A program made the translations under genes and the position numbers. The notes beneath the pieces are model-generated. The model was given only the letters and a program-made list of their open reading frames with translations, was not told the DNA's origin and did no database searches. A stretch of 64,000 bases of DNA, taken from Alphaproteobacteria bacterium. Its GTDB lineage: Bacteria; Pseudomonadota; Alphaproteobacteria; JAJFFI01. Within the stretch, counting starts at the first letter, position 1; every line of letters starts with the position of its first letter. Below, one piece after another: positions 34,068 through 43,107 of the stretch. The DNA is taken from the NCBI GenBank assembly GCA_030066595.1, contig JASJBI010000009.1:1-64000 (forward strand), given 5' to 3'.

Positions 34068-34517
34068 CTACCGGACGATCAGGCAAGCACAGGGCGCAAG
34101 TGCGCTGACCTTTTGCGAGACGCTGCCCAGCAGCATTCCTTCCAGGCGGCCGCGCCCGCGGCCGCCGAGCACGATCAAGTCGGCTTCGTGGCGCTTGCAC
34201 GCCTCGATCAGGCGGCTGGCCTGATTGCCGTCCGCGCTCTCGACGCGAACGCGGCTTTCCTCGAGGCCGGCCTCGACCGCATGGGCCTTCGCCCGGTCGA
34301 GGATCTCCTGGCTCAGCTTCGCCATGATGCTTTTTGGGTTCTTCTCGAGGTGCTCCGTCGCCGTGGTCTTGATCGCCTCTTCGGCGATCGCCGAGACCTG
34401 AACCACGTGCAACAGCGTGACCAACGAGCCATGCGTCTGAGCGAGTTGTGCCGCGACCTCGACCGCCTCGCGCGCGTTGTCGGAGCCGTCGACCCCGACC
34501 AGGATTCTCTCGAACAT
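34068..34517 (-). CDS. Universal stress protein (UspA family)
   Basis: A 149-residue protein from the ATG at 34517; a longer frame to 34583 adds a non-homologous tail. The start FERILVGVDGSDNAREAVE and the nucleotide-binding loop GGRGRGRLEGMLLGSVSQKV identify an ATP-binding USP. It lies upstream on the same strand of the TIM-barrel gene (81-base gap) and divergent from the HAD-IIA gene. Confidence 0.92.
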   Translation of the reverse strand: MFERILVGVDGSDNAREAVEVAAQLAQTHGSLVTLLHVVQVSAIAEEAIKTTATEHLEKNPKSIMAKLSQEILDRAKAHAVEAGLEESRVRVESADGNQASRLIEACKRHEADLIVLGGRGRGRLEGMLLGSVSQKVSALAPCACLIVR

Positions 34518-34721
34518 TTTGGCCCCCTGTTTTCGTGGGCTTGGCGCACCCGTCGGTCGGATCGGATCTCCCACCGACGGCAAGAGAAGGGCTCAACAAG
34601 GCATGGCAAGCTCTCCTGGACGCGACATCGTTGCCTGCGGATGCGACTGCCGCGGGGCGCGCGACCCTTGTCGCCAGTGGCCGCTTGTGATCGCGGGGTG
34701 ACCGTGGCACAAACCGGGCCC

Positions 34722-35636
34722 ATGCCGCCCCCCGATCAGCCTGCCGCCGACACGGCGGCGCACGCCCAAATCCCGCTCTGGACCGGCATGGCCGGCCAGG
34801 TCGACGCCTATGACGGCTTTCTGCTGGATCTCTGGGGGACGGTGCATGACGGTCTCCGGCCGCTGCCCGGCGTGCTCGACTGCCTGGCGCGGCTTAAGGA
34901 GGCGGGCAAGCGGATCCTGATCCTGTCCAATGCGCCGCGCCGCAACGATGCGGTGATCGCGCGCATGCGCCGCATCGGCATTCCCGACGCGCTCTATGAC
35001 GCCGTTCTGTCTTCGGGCGAGGCGACCTGGGAGGCGCTCAGGGACCGGGCCGACAACTGGCATCGGGCGCTGGGCCGCCGCTGCTATCTGATCGGCCATG
35101 GCAGCGACGACAGCGCGATCACCGGTCTTGACCTGACCCGCGTTGCGGACGTCGCCGAGGCCGAGTTCGTGGTCTGCGTCGGCACCGCGCATGCCGCCGA
35201 GACCGTGGCGGATTACGAAGAGCTGCTGGCGGCGGCGAAGGCGCGGGACCTGCCGATGATCTGCGCCAATCCGGATCTCGAGGTGCTGCGGGGCGAGGTG
35301 CGCGAACTGTGCGCCGGCGCGCTGGCCGCCCGCTACGAGGAGATCGGCGGCGATGTCGCCTACCACGGCAAGCCGCACGCGCCGATCTACGATCGCTCCC
35401 TCGCGGTCCTTGGCATCGACGCGCCCAGGCGCATTCTCGCGGTCGGCGATTCCCTGCGCACCGACATTGCAGGCGCCTTGGCCGTCGGCATCGACTCCCT
35501 GTTCATCACGGGCGGCATCTACGCGGCCGGCCTCGGCATCGAGGCGGGCGAGGCGCCGGATCCCGACCGCTTGGCCGCGCTGTGCGCGCAGATGGGCGTT
35601 CGGCCCACGGCCGCGGCCCCGGCCTTCCGCTGGTAG
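34722..35636 (+). CDS. HAD-IIA family hydrolase (TIGR01459-like)
   Basis: A 304-residue phosphatase of the NagD/PGP-type HAD class IIA. Nucleophile motif LLDLWGTVHDG, motif II LILSNAPRRN, cap-domain residues GEATWEALRDRA and motif IV VGDSLRTDIAGA are present. Among alphaproteobacteria this corresponds to the TIGR01459 family. GTG codons at 34698 and 34704 are alternative starts. The substrate is unknown, probably a small phosphorylated metabolite. Confidence 0.88.
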   Translation: MPPPDQPAADTAAHAQIPLWTGMAGQVDAYDGFLLDLWGTVHDGLRPLPGVLDCLARLKEAGKRILILSNAPRRNDAVIARMRRIGIPDALYDAVLSSGEATWEALRDRADNWHRALGRRCYLIGHGSDDSAITGLDLTRVADVAEAEFVVCVGTAHAAETVADYEELLAAAKARDLPMICANPDLEVLRGEVRELCAGALAARYEEIGGDVAYHGKPHAPIYDRSLAVLGIDAPRRILAVGDSLRTDIAGALAVGIDSLFITGGIYAAGLGIEAGEAPDPDRLAALCAQMGVRPTAAAPAFRW

Positions 35637-35730
35637 CTGCCCGTTGGCTGGCCCAAACTGAGCGCATCTCGCCGCTATCCTCGCCCGTATCCGCTATGAT
35701 CGGAAGGGTGCTCCATGCAGGAGTCGGGAG

Positions 35731-37530
35731 ATGGCTGAGCGGCAGTGGGTCTGGACCTTCGATGCGCCGCCCGCAACGGTATGGTCGGTGCTGGCCGACA
35801 CGGCGCGCTTCAACGAGGCCGCCGGCTTCCCCAAGCATCTGATCGAAGAGACCCCTGACGGAGACGGTTTCGTGAGCTATTGCGCCCGCGCGAAGGTCGG
35901 GCCGATGACCCTCGAATGGGACGAGATCCCGGTGCAGTGGGTTGCGAATCGCTATTTCCTGCATTGCCGGGAGTTCCGCAACGGCCCGCTCGTGCGCATG
36001 TGCGCCCGCCTGGAGCTAGCGCCCGCCGAGGGTGGCTCCCGGGTCGATTACGCGCTGGAAGCCGAGCCGCGCGGTGCGCTCGGCCGCCTCGTCCTCGGTC
36101 CCTTCTTCAAGAGCGCAGGCCGCAGCTTCCATGGCCTTGTGGAGAGCACCCGCGCGTTCCTGGCGGGCGACCGGCCAGAGCCGTTCCTGCCGCCGCCCGT
36201 GACCCCGGAACAGGCCGTGCGCGCTCGCGTGGACGGGCTGGTGTCCGAGATCGAGGCAAGCGGCAACGGCCATGGGCTCGCCCGGCGCCTGGCCGACTAT
36301 CTGTTCACGGCTGCGGAGCAGGACCTGACCCATCTGCGAGCCCGGCGCCTGTCCCGGCTTTGGCAGGTTGAAGAGCGGCCAGTGGTGGAGCTTTGCCTGC
36401 AGGCCGCGCGGTCCGGGCTCTTGAACATGGACTGGGTGCTGCTCTGTCCCCGCTGCCGCGGCGCCAAGAGCAGCTCGCCCAGTCTGGACCGGCTGCCCGA
36501 GAACGCCCATTGCGCCAGCTGCAACATCGACTACGGCCGCGAGTTCCAGCGCAATGTAGAGTTGACCTTTCGCCCGGCAGCCTGGCTGCGGCCGATCGAG
36601 GCCGGCGAGTTCTGTCTGTACGGCCCGATGTCGACCCCGCATGTGGTCGCGCAGCAGACCCTGGCGCCCGGCGAGGTGCGCGACATCTCCGCCGACATAC
36701 AGCACGGGAGCTACCGCCTGCGCACGCTCCACCCGGGCCGGCAAGAGGACATCGAATGGCGCTCGGGTGGCTTTCCCGAAGTCTCGGCCGACGAGACCGG
36801 CGCCTGCGCGGGCGCGGCGACGACGGGGGAGGGGGTCCGGTTGCGCAACACGGGAGGCCGGCCCGTGACCATCGTGATCGAGGACCGCGCCTGGGTCGAA
36901 GACGCCTTGACCGCGCATCGGGTGACCACGATGCAGACCTTTCGCGACCTGTTCGCCGATCAGTCCCTGCGGCCGGGCGATGAAGTCTCTATCGAGCACA
37001 TCACGCTGATGTTCACCGATCTCAAAGGGTCCACCGCGCTCTACGAGAAGGTCGGCGACGGGACCGCCTACATGCTGGTGCGCGACCATTTCGCCTTTCT
37101 GGCGGAGGCGGTGCGGGCCCATGACGGTGCCATCGTCAAGATGATCGGCGACGCCGTCATGGCGGTGTTCATGCTGCCGGCGGATGCGCTTGGCGCCGCG
37201 ATTGCCATCCAGCGGGGCGTGGGTCGGTTCAACGCCGCGCATGCGGAGGCGCCGATCGCCATCAAGTTGGGGCTGCATGCCGGGCCGGTCGTCGCGGTGC
37301 GGCTCAACAATCGGCTGGATTACTTCGGCGGCACCGTGAACATGGCGGCGCGCCTGGAGGCGATGAGCACCGGCGGTGACATCGTGTTGTCCACGGAGCT
37401 GGCCTCGGATCCGGCCGTGGCACCGCTGCTCGTGCCTTTGTCGCCGGCGCATGAGACCGCGCCGCTGAAGGGCTTCGCCGAGCCGGTCCCCTTCCTCCGG
37501 CTCACGCCGGCGGCGATTTTGCAAGCTTAG
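35731..37530 (+). CDS. SRPBCC / zinc-ribbon / class III adenylate cyclase fusion (DUF5939-like)
   Basis: A 599-residue protein starting at an ATG preceded by gtcgggag. Residues 1-145 form an SRPBCC lipid/ligand-binding domain (MAERQWVWTFDAPPATVWSV). The middle region carries a zinc-ribbon-like CPRC...CASC near residues 239-265. The last 170 residues are a class III cyclase: MFTDLKGSTALYEKV and KMIGDAVMAVF with both metal aspartates, then GGTVNMAARLEAM. It could sense a hydrophobic ligand and make cAMP. It is the second cyclase in this window, of different architecture from that at 29733. Confidence 0.88.
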   Translation: MAERQWVWTFDAPPATVWSVLADTARFNEAAGFPKHLIEETPDGDGFVSYCARAKVGPMTLEWDEIPVQWVANRYFLHCREFRNGPLVRMCARLELAPAEGGSRVDYALEAEPRGALGRLVLGPFFKSAGRSFHGLVESTRAFLAGDRPEPFLPPPVTPEQAVRARVDGLVSEIEASGNGHGLARRLADYLFTAAEQDLTHLRARRLSRLWQVEERPVVELCLQAARSGLLNMDWVLLCPRCRGAKSSSPSLDRLPENAHCASCNIDYGREFQRNVELTFRPAAWLRPIEAGEFCLYGPMSTPHVVAQQTLAPGEVRDISADIQHGSYRLRTLHPGRQEDIEWRSGGFPEVSADETGACAGAATTGEGVRLRNTGGRPVTIVIEDRAWVEDALTAHRVTTMQTFRDLFADQSLRPGDEVSIEHITLMFTDLKGSTALYEKVGDGTAYMLVRDHFAFLAEAVRAHDGAIVKMIGDAVMAVFMLPADALGAAIAIQRGVGRFNAAHAEAPIAIKLGLHAGPVVAVRLNNRLDYFGGTVNMAARLEAMSTGGDIVLSTELASDPAVAPLLVPLSPAHETAPLKGFAEPVPFLRLTPAAILQA

Positions 37531-37574
37531 TTGTTGCCCCTACAGCCGCCGTAGCTAGCAGTTGGGGCCTCGTC

Positions 37575-37619
37575 CTTCGACAGGCTCAGGATGAGGCCCT
37601 CATGCTGAGCTTGTCGAAG
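37575..37619. repeat. Palindromic intergenic repeat
   Basis: Arms 37575-37596 (from CTTCGACAGGCTCAGG) and 37598-37619 (to GAGCTTGTCGAAG) are inverted copies with 2 mismatches in 22 bases. This CTTCGACAnGCTCAGGATGA palindrome is a well-known scattered extragenic repeat in many proteobacteria. It lies between the convergent ends of the cyclase and aminotransferase genes and could act as a terminator. Confidence 0.75.
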
Positions 37620-37664
37620 CAGGAGGGCCGCGCTTCCTGGTCGCGACTGATCGGCGCATCAAGG

Positions 37665-38807
37665 TTAGACCATCTCCGCGACGGCGTTCGCCAGTCGCTC
37701 GTAGTCCGCCTCCTCATTGTAGACATGGGCCGAGATGCGGACCCAAAGCGTCCCGTCGAGCAACCCCACCGGAGCCTCGATCTGGTGGTCCCGGCGCAGC
37801 CTGTCGTGGATTTCGTGTGCCGTCTCCGAGGTCGCCGTGCCATCGACCGGCAGGCGCACGGCCGCCATCGCGCCCCGCATCCCGGAGGGCGCGCTTGCCT
37901 CCGTGCCCCAGCGCCCGGTGAGCAGGTCGACCGCTCTGTCACACAGCGCTTTCATATCGGCGCGGGCGTCGGCCGCCCCCATCTGCTCGTGGAATTCGAT
38001 CGCGGCGGTCACCGCCAGCCAGGCGGTGTAGTCGCGCGTGCCGGTCCAGTCGAACTCGGCCAAATACCCGGACCCAAGGCCGCGGGAGATCACGGGCGGA
38101 TGGATACCGCTCTGGGCGGCCGGTTGCGCGTACAGAAAGCCGCATCCCTTGGGCGCGCACAGCCATTTGTGGGCGTTGCCCGCGTACCAGTCGGCGCCGA
38201 CGGCCTCCACGTCCAGATCCAGCATGCCGGGTGCGTGGGCGCCGTCCACCAGCACCGGCACGCCGCGCTCGCGGCAGCAGACGACGAGCTCGCGGACCGG
38301 CAGGATGATGGCGCTGCGCGAGGTGATGTGGTCGACCACGACCAGCCGCGTGCGCGGACCCAGGGCCCGCTCGACCGCGCCCAGCACCGCGTCCGCCCCC
38401 GCGACCGGCACGGGGATCTGCGCCTCCACCAGCCGGGCGCCGGCGCGATCGCAGACGAATCGGAGGCCATGACGCACCCAGGGATAGACGTGCGCCGTGG
38501 TGAGGATCTCGTCGCCGGGTTCGAGGGGCAGGGACCGAATCACGGCGTTCACCGCCTCGGTGGCATTGCCCGTAAAGGCCAGGTTGTCGCCGCGGCCGCC
38601 CAGAAACCCGGCCAGCCGGCCGGCCGCAGCGCGAATGGCGCCGGGCAATTCGGCCTCCATGAAGCGCACTGGCTGGCGTTCCAGGCGCTCCCGCCAGCGC
38701 TCCTGCGCGGTCAGCACGGGACGGGGGGTCGCGCCATAGCTCCCGTGGTTCAGGAAGGTTGTGCTATTCTCCAGCAGCCATTCGCCACGGATCGCCGCGC
38801 CGCGCAT
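37665..38807 (-). CDS. Class V aminotransferase (isopenicillin-N epimerase-like)
   Basis: A 380-residue PLP enzyme from the ATG at 38807; a further ATG at 38849 is possible. STTFLNHGSYGATPRPVL at the N-terminus is typical of the isopenicillin-N epimerase/cysteine desulfurase-like subgroup. Other marks are NATEAVNAVIRSL, the aspartate/histidine stretch VLVDGAHAPGMLDLD, and the PLP lysine in AHKWLCAPKGCGFLY (about residue 213). The reaction may be epimerisation, lyase or desulfurase; no neighbouring pathway decides it. It is divergent from the histidine kinase gene. Confidence 0.87.
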   Translation of the reverse strand: MRGAAIRGEWLLENSTTFLNHGSYGATPRPVLTAQERWRERLERQPVRFMEAELPGAIRAAAGRLAGFLGGRGDNLAFTGNATEAVNAVIRSLPLEPGDEILTTAHVYPWVRHGLRFVCDRAGARLVEAQIPVPVAGADAVLGAVERALGPRTRLVVVDHITSRSAIILPVRELVVCCRERGVPVLVDGAHAPGMLDLDVEAVGADWYAGNAHKWLCAPKGCGFLYAQPAAQSGIHPPVISRGLGSGYLAEFDWTGTRDYTAWLAVTAAIEFHEQMGAADARADMKALCDRAVDLLTGRWGTEASAPSGMRGAMAAVRLPVDGTATSETAHEIHDRLRRDHQIEAPVGLLDGTLWVRISAHVYNEEADYERLANAVAEMV

Positions 38808-38922
38808 CTGCGATAACTTTTGCCCTATCTTAACCATTTTTGCTTGCAATGGCGTCTACGCCTACCCGTCCCCCTGCGCGCACAGACTAAGCCGCGAGAA
38901 AAGCGGCCACCTGACCCAAAGA

Positions 38923-40278
38923 ATGACAACAAGAACAGACTACAGTTCCCCGAGTGCACGCAAGAAGCGGGCCGCTGCCAGCGGCAGCGATACCCGCTCG
39001 AAAGCCGGGACTGCAGTGGTCGGCCCGGCAGATGCGGACGGGATGCCGCTGTCGCCGCGTTCGGCCGAGGAGGATACGCTTCGGCGGGCGACCGAGCAGC
39101 TTGCCGTCGCCGCACGTGAGAAAGACGCGGTTCTGGCCGAGTTCAATGCGGTGATCGACAACATCGAGTACGGGGTGCTGTTCATGGACTCCGACCTGCG
39201 CGCCCGCATCGTCAATCGTGCCTTTCGCGACATGTGGGGCATGCCCGACGACTTCATCGAGCGCCGCCCGACCATGCTGGATCTCATGAACTTCAATCGG
39301 TTCAACGGCATCTACGAGGTCCGGGACGCGGACTGGGAGGACTACACGCAGGACCGCGTCGCGGCGGTCCGGCGCGGCAACATTCCCCCGACCGAGTTCC
39401 GCCGGGCCGACGGCAGGGTTCTGCAATATCAGTGCATCGCCCTGCCCGATGGCGGTCGCATGCTGACCTATTTCGACATCACCAAGCTCAAGGACCACGA
39501 ATCCGAGCTGAAGCTGGCCAAGGAGCAGGCGGAGGCCGCCAACCGGTCCAAGTCGGATTTCCTGGCCAATATGAGCCACGAGCTGCGCACGCCGCTGAAC
39601 GCGATTATCGGGTTCTCGGAGGTGATCATGCGCGAGGACTTCGGCCCGGTCGGCAGCGGCCGCTACCGGGAGTACCTCAAGGACATCCATGCCAGCGGCA
39701 CCCACTTGTTGAGCCTGATCAACGACATCCTGGATCTTTCCAAGATCGAGGCGGGCCGGCTGGAGCTGCACGAAGATCTGGTGACGGTGCCGGATGCGGT
39801 CGAGGCCTGTCTGCGCATCATCAAGGAGCGCGCCGCCGAGGCCGAAGTCGCTCTGGCCAACGATCTGCCCCCGGTCTTGCCCCGGCTCAGATGCGACGAA
39901 CGCGCGGTCAAGCAGATCGTGCTCAACTTGTTGAGCAATGCCGTCAAGTTCACGCCGCGGGGAGGCCAGGTCACGGTCTCGGGAGGGCTGGATGGCCATG
40001 GCGACTTCTTCCTCAGGATCGCAGACAACGGGATCGGCGTCGCGGCCAACGACATACCGGAAGTGATGGCGCCGTTCGGGCAGATCGCCTCCTCCATGAC
40101 CCGAGATCACGAGGGCACGGGGCTGGGCCTGCCGCTGGTCAAGTCCCTGATGGACAGCCATCAGGGCACGCTGGACTTCAGCAGCGAGCCGGGTGCCGGC
40201 ACCACGGTGACGGTGACCTTCCCGGCCGCTCGGGTCGAGGGCGGGGCCGCGTCCGCCTCAGAAGCCGGACCGGAGTAG
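38923..40278 (+). CDS. PAS-domain sensor histidine kinase
   Basis: A 451-residue kinase from the ATG at 38923. There is no transmembrane segment, so it is probably cytosolic. A PAS-7-type domain (about 75-185, with EYGVLFMDSDLRARIVNRAF) is followed by a HisKA helix with phospho-accepting histidine in FLANMSHELRTPLNAIIGFS (about residue 219), then HATPase_c with N box (QIVLNLLSNAVKF), G1 (IADNGIGV) and G2 (GTGLGLPLVKSLMD). No cognate response regulator is adjacent. Confidence 0.92.
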   Translation: MTTRTDYSSPSARKKRAAASGSDTRSKAGTAVVGPADADGMPLSPRSAEEDTLRRATEQLAVAAREKDAVLAEFNAVIDNIEYGVLFMDSDLRARIVNRAFRDMWGMPDDFIERRPTMLDLMNFNRFNGIYEVRDADWEDYTQDRVAAVRRGNIPPTEFRRADGRVLQYQCIALPDGGRMLTYFDITKLKDHESELKLAKEQAEAANRSKSDFLANMSHELRTPLNAIIGFSEVIMREDFGPVGSGRYREYLKDIHASGTHLLSLINDILDLSKIEAGRLELHEDLVTVPDAVEACLRIIKERAAEAEVALANDLPPVLPRLRCDERAVKQIVLNLLSNAVKFTPRGGQVTVSGGLDGHGDFFLRIADNGIGVAANDIPEVMAPFGQIASSMTRDHEGTGLGLPLVKSLMDSHQGTLDFSSEPGAGTTVTVTFPAARVEGGAASASEAGPE

Positions 40279-40332
40279 CCGAAGCCGAGGCATTGTCCTG
40301 CACAGCGGGGCCGGTATTGCTATAGTGCAGGC

Positions 40333-41751
40333 ATGACGGGGGCTTTGTGCTTCGACGAGATGCGCGGACCCGACGGGCAGATCCGCGCACCCTATGCCGG
40401 GATCGTCGATTGGCTTGAATCGTTGTCCGCCGAGCAGCTTCGCATCAAGCAGAACGAAGCGGACGCGCTGTTCCAGCGCATGGGCATCACCTTCATCGTC
40501 TACGGCGAGCGCGGGAGCGTCGAGCGGCTGATGCCGTTCGACCTGGTGCCGCGGGTGATCGGCGCCGACGAATGGCGGGCCTTGGAGGCGGGCGCCGTCC
40601 AGCGGGTCAAGGCGCTGAACGCCTTCCTGCACGACGTCTATCACGAGCAGGAGATCTTTCGCGCCGGCAAGGTGCCGGCCGAGCTGATCTACCGGAACGA
40701 GGCCTACCGGCCGGAGATGCACGGCGTCGACCTGCCGCACCGGGTCTACGCCCATATCGCCGGCGTGGACATCGTGCGCACGGGCGATCGCGAGTTCTAC
40801 GTGCTGGAGGACAATCTGCGCACGCCCTCGGGCGTGTCCTACATGCTGGAGAACCGGGAAGTGATGATGCGCCTGTTCCCGGACGTTTTCGCCCGCCTCA
40901 AGGTCGCGCCGGTCGGCAGCTATCCGGATCAGCTGCTCGCCAATCTGCGCGCCGTTGCGCCCTACGGCACCGGCGAGCCCACGGTCGCCGTGCTCACCCC
41001 GGGGCGTTACAACAGCGCCTATTTCGAGCACGTCTTTCTGGCCGAGCAAATGGGCGTCGAGCTGGTCGAGGGTCCGGACCTGTTCGTGCGCGACGGCGCC
41101 GTCTACATGCGCACGACCGAGGGACCGCAGCGGGTGCACGTCATCTACCGGCGCATCGACGACGATTTCATCGACCCGTTGGCGTTCCGTCCCGAATCGG
41201 TGCTCGGCGTGCCGGGAATCCTGTCGGTGGTGCGCGAGGGCGGCGTGACTCTGGCGAACGCGATCGGCGGCGGCGTTGCCGACGACAAGGCGGTCTACAG
41301 CTTCGTCCCGAACATCATTCGCTTCTACCTGGGCGAGGAGCCGATCCTGGCCAACGTGCCGACCTACCGCCTGGCCGAAGAGGAGGATCTCAAATACGTG
41401 CTCGCCCATCTGGACGAGCTGGTGGTCAAGGAGGTGCACGGCTCGGGCGGCTACGGCATGCTGGTGGGTCCCGCCGCGACCAAGCGGGAACGCGCCGCCT
41501 ACAAGAAGCGCATCCAGGCCGATCCCGGCAACTTCATCGCCCAGCCGACGCTCGCGCTCTCGACCTGCCCGACCTTCGTCGACAAGGGCATCGCGCCCCG
41601 GCATGTGGATTTCCGGCCCTATGTGTTGTCGGGAAAGACCACCACGCTGGTGCCCGGCGGGCTGACCCGCGTCGCCTTGGTCGAGGGCTCGCTGGTGGTC
41701 AACTCCTCCCAGGGTGGGGGCGGCAAGGACACCTGGATATTGGAGGAGTGA
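40333..41751 (+). CDS. Circularly permuted type 2 ATP-grasp protein (DUF404/DUF407)
   Basis: A 472-residue cytosolic protein. Landmarks are RIKQNEADALFQRMGITFIVYG, FEVLEDNLRTPSGVSYMLENR, VVKEVHGSGGYGMLVGP (ATP-grasp lysine and glycine loop) and HVDFRPYVLSGKTTTLVPGGLTRVAL. The family forms a conserved set with alpha-E and transglutaminase-like proteins and the proteasome-like Anbu. It likely makes an amide or peptide bond to an unknown acceptor. TATAGT at 40321-40326, seven bases before the ATG, resembles a -10 element. Confidence 0.93.
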   Translation: MTGALCFDEMRGPDGQIRAPYAGIVDWLESLSAEQLRIKQNEADALFQRMGITFIVYGERGSVERLMPFDLVPRVIGADEWRALEAGAVQRVKALNAFLHDVYHEQEIFRAGKVPAELIYRNEAYRPEMHGVDLPHRVYAHIAGVDIVRTGDREFYVLEDNLRTPSGVSYMLENREVMMRLFPDVFARLKVAPVGSYPDQLLANLRAVAPYGTGEPTVAVLTPGRYNSAYFEHVFLAEQMGVELVEGPDLFVRDGAVYMRTTEGPQRVHVIYRRIDDDFIDPLAFRPESVLGVPGILSVVREGGVTLANAIGGGVADDKAVYSFVPNIIRFYLGEEPILANVPTYRLAEEEDLKYVLAHLDELVVKEVHGSGGYGMLVGPAATKRERAAYKKRIQADPGNFIAQPTLALSTCPTFVDKGIAPRHVDFRPYVLSGKTTTLVPGGLTRVALVEGSLVVNSSQGGGGKDTWILEE

Positions 41752-41762
41752 GCGGGGGAGGC

Positions 41763-42038
41763 ATGAGCTTGAGGGTAGCGTTGGTGCGTTTTTTTGCAGG
41801 CCTTTGCGCCGCCGGCTTGGCGACCGGCTGTGCGCCGTCCAATCTCGAGACCCGGCTGGGTCCGGTCTCTGCGCAGACCCCGGACGCAGGCGCACCGACG
41901 GCCGCCCCTCAGCATGGATCAGACACGGACGCGCAGGGCGGATCCGCCGAGCGCCCGCGCGCCGTGCTCGAGGCCGGCGACAAGCCCAGATCCTGGAAGC
42001 TTCCGGGCACGCATACCTCGATGAGCATCGGTGGCTGA
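41763..42038 (+). CDS. Small putative lipoprotein inside the ATP-grasp/alpha-E cassette
   Basis: A 91-residue protein not recognised as a named family. Its ATG (41763) is preceded by agcggggga and lies 11 bases after the ATP-grasp stop. The N-terminus MSLRVALVRFFAGLCAAGLATGC is a signal peptide with a lipobox-like ATGC. The rest is low-complexity, rich in Ala, Gly, Pro and Gln, ending KLPGTHTSMSIGG. The signal peptide, ribosome site and tight spacing support it as a real gene. Confidence 0.6.
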   Translation: MSLRVALVRFFAGLCAAGLATGCAPSNLETRLGPVSAQTPDAGAPTAAPQHGSDTDAQGGSAERPRAVLEAGDKPRSWKLPGTHTSMSIGG

Positions 42039-42152
42039 GGGCGGGCAGGCGGCAGGGGCGGGCCGGCCAGCGCCCTTCGGCCTTGTATGCCGCGAGCGTC
42101 GCTCCCAAAATCGTGCGTCCGCATGGGCGGAAATGAGGCGGGGCCACGGGAG

Positions 42153-43103
42153 ATGCTGAGCCGAACGGCCGAAGACCTGTACTGGATGGCGCGCTACATG
42201 GAGCGGGCCGAGAACGCGGCGCGGGTGCTCGACGTGAGCTACCGCATGTCGCTGTTGCCGACTGAGCTGGGCAGCGCGTCCCTGCACTGGCGGCCGGCGG
42301 TGGAGATCGGGCCGGATCCCGGCAACTTCTATGACCGCTACCAAGAGGCCACGGCGGCCAACGTGATCGAGTACATGGCGCTGGATCCGGACAATCCCTC
42401 CTCGATCTACGCCTGCATCCGCGCCGCCCGCGAGAACGCGCGCACCGACCGCACGGCGATCAGCAACGAGATGTGGGAGAGCCTGAACTCGACATGGTTG
42501 GAGCTCCGCGACCTCACGCCTGCGGGGCTGCGCCGATGGGGGCAGCGGGCGTTCTTCGACTGGATCAAGGAACGCTCGCACCTGTTTCGCGGCGTCACCG
42601 TCGGAACGATGCTGCACAGCGACCCGTTCCACTTCATCCGGCTCGGCACCTTCCTCGAGCGCGCCGACAACACCGCCCGGATTCTGGACGTGAAATACCA
42701 TGTGCTGCTGCCCGAGGCCGAGGAGGTCGGCGGCGCCGTGGACTACTACCAGTGGGGCGCGCTGCTGCGCTCGGTCAGCGCTTTCCGACCCTACCGCGCG
42801 ATCTACCGCGATCTGATAACGCCCTGGCGCGTGGCCGAAATGCTGATCCTCAGGCCGGATCTGCCGCGCTCGCTGCACTATTGCTTCGAACGGGTCACCA
42901 ACACGCTGGACCGCCTGGCGGGCTACAAGACCCTGGAATGCCGCCGGCTCGCCGGCGAGATCCACGCCTCCCTGCGCTTCGGCAAGATCGAGGCGATCTT
43001 CCAGGAAGGCCTGCACGAGTTCCTCACTGCCTTCATCCGCCGCAACAACCGCCTCGGCGGCGAGATCCAGCGGGACTTCATGATGGCGGAAGTGGTGGAG
43101 TAG
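42153..43103 (+). CDS. Alpha-E domain protein (DUF403)
   Basis: A 316-residue all-helical protein from the ATG at 42153 (preceded by acgggag); an upstream frame to 42087 adds a non-homologous tail. The opening MLSRTAEDLYWMARYMERAENAARVLDV is the family signature, and FIRLGTFLERADNTARILDVKY repeats the same pattern later, showing an internal duplication. It occurs with the ATP-grasp gene upstream and the transglutaminase gene 4 bases downstream. It has no known catalytic motif; a structural or substrate-handling role is likely. Confidence 0.93.
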   Translation: MLSRTAEDLYWMARYMERAENAARVLDVSYRMSLLPTELGSASLHWRPAVEIGPDPGNFYDRYQEATAANVIEYMALDPDNPSSIYACIRAARENARTDRTAISNEMWESLNSTWLELRDLTPAGLRRWGQRAFFDWIKERSHLFRGVTVGTMLHSDPFHFIRLGTFLERADNTARILDVKYHVLLPEAEEVGGAVDYYQWGALLRSVSAFRPYRAIYRDLITPWRVAEMLILRPDLPRSLHYCFERVTNTLDRLAGYKTLECRRLAGEIHASLRFGKIEAIFQEGLHEFLTAFIRRNNRLGGEIQRDFMMAEVVE

Positions 43104-43107
43104 GCCC

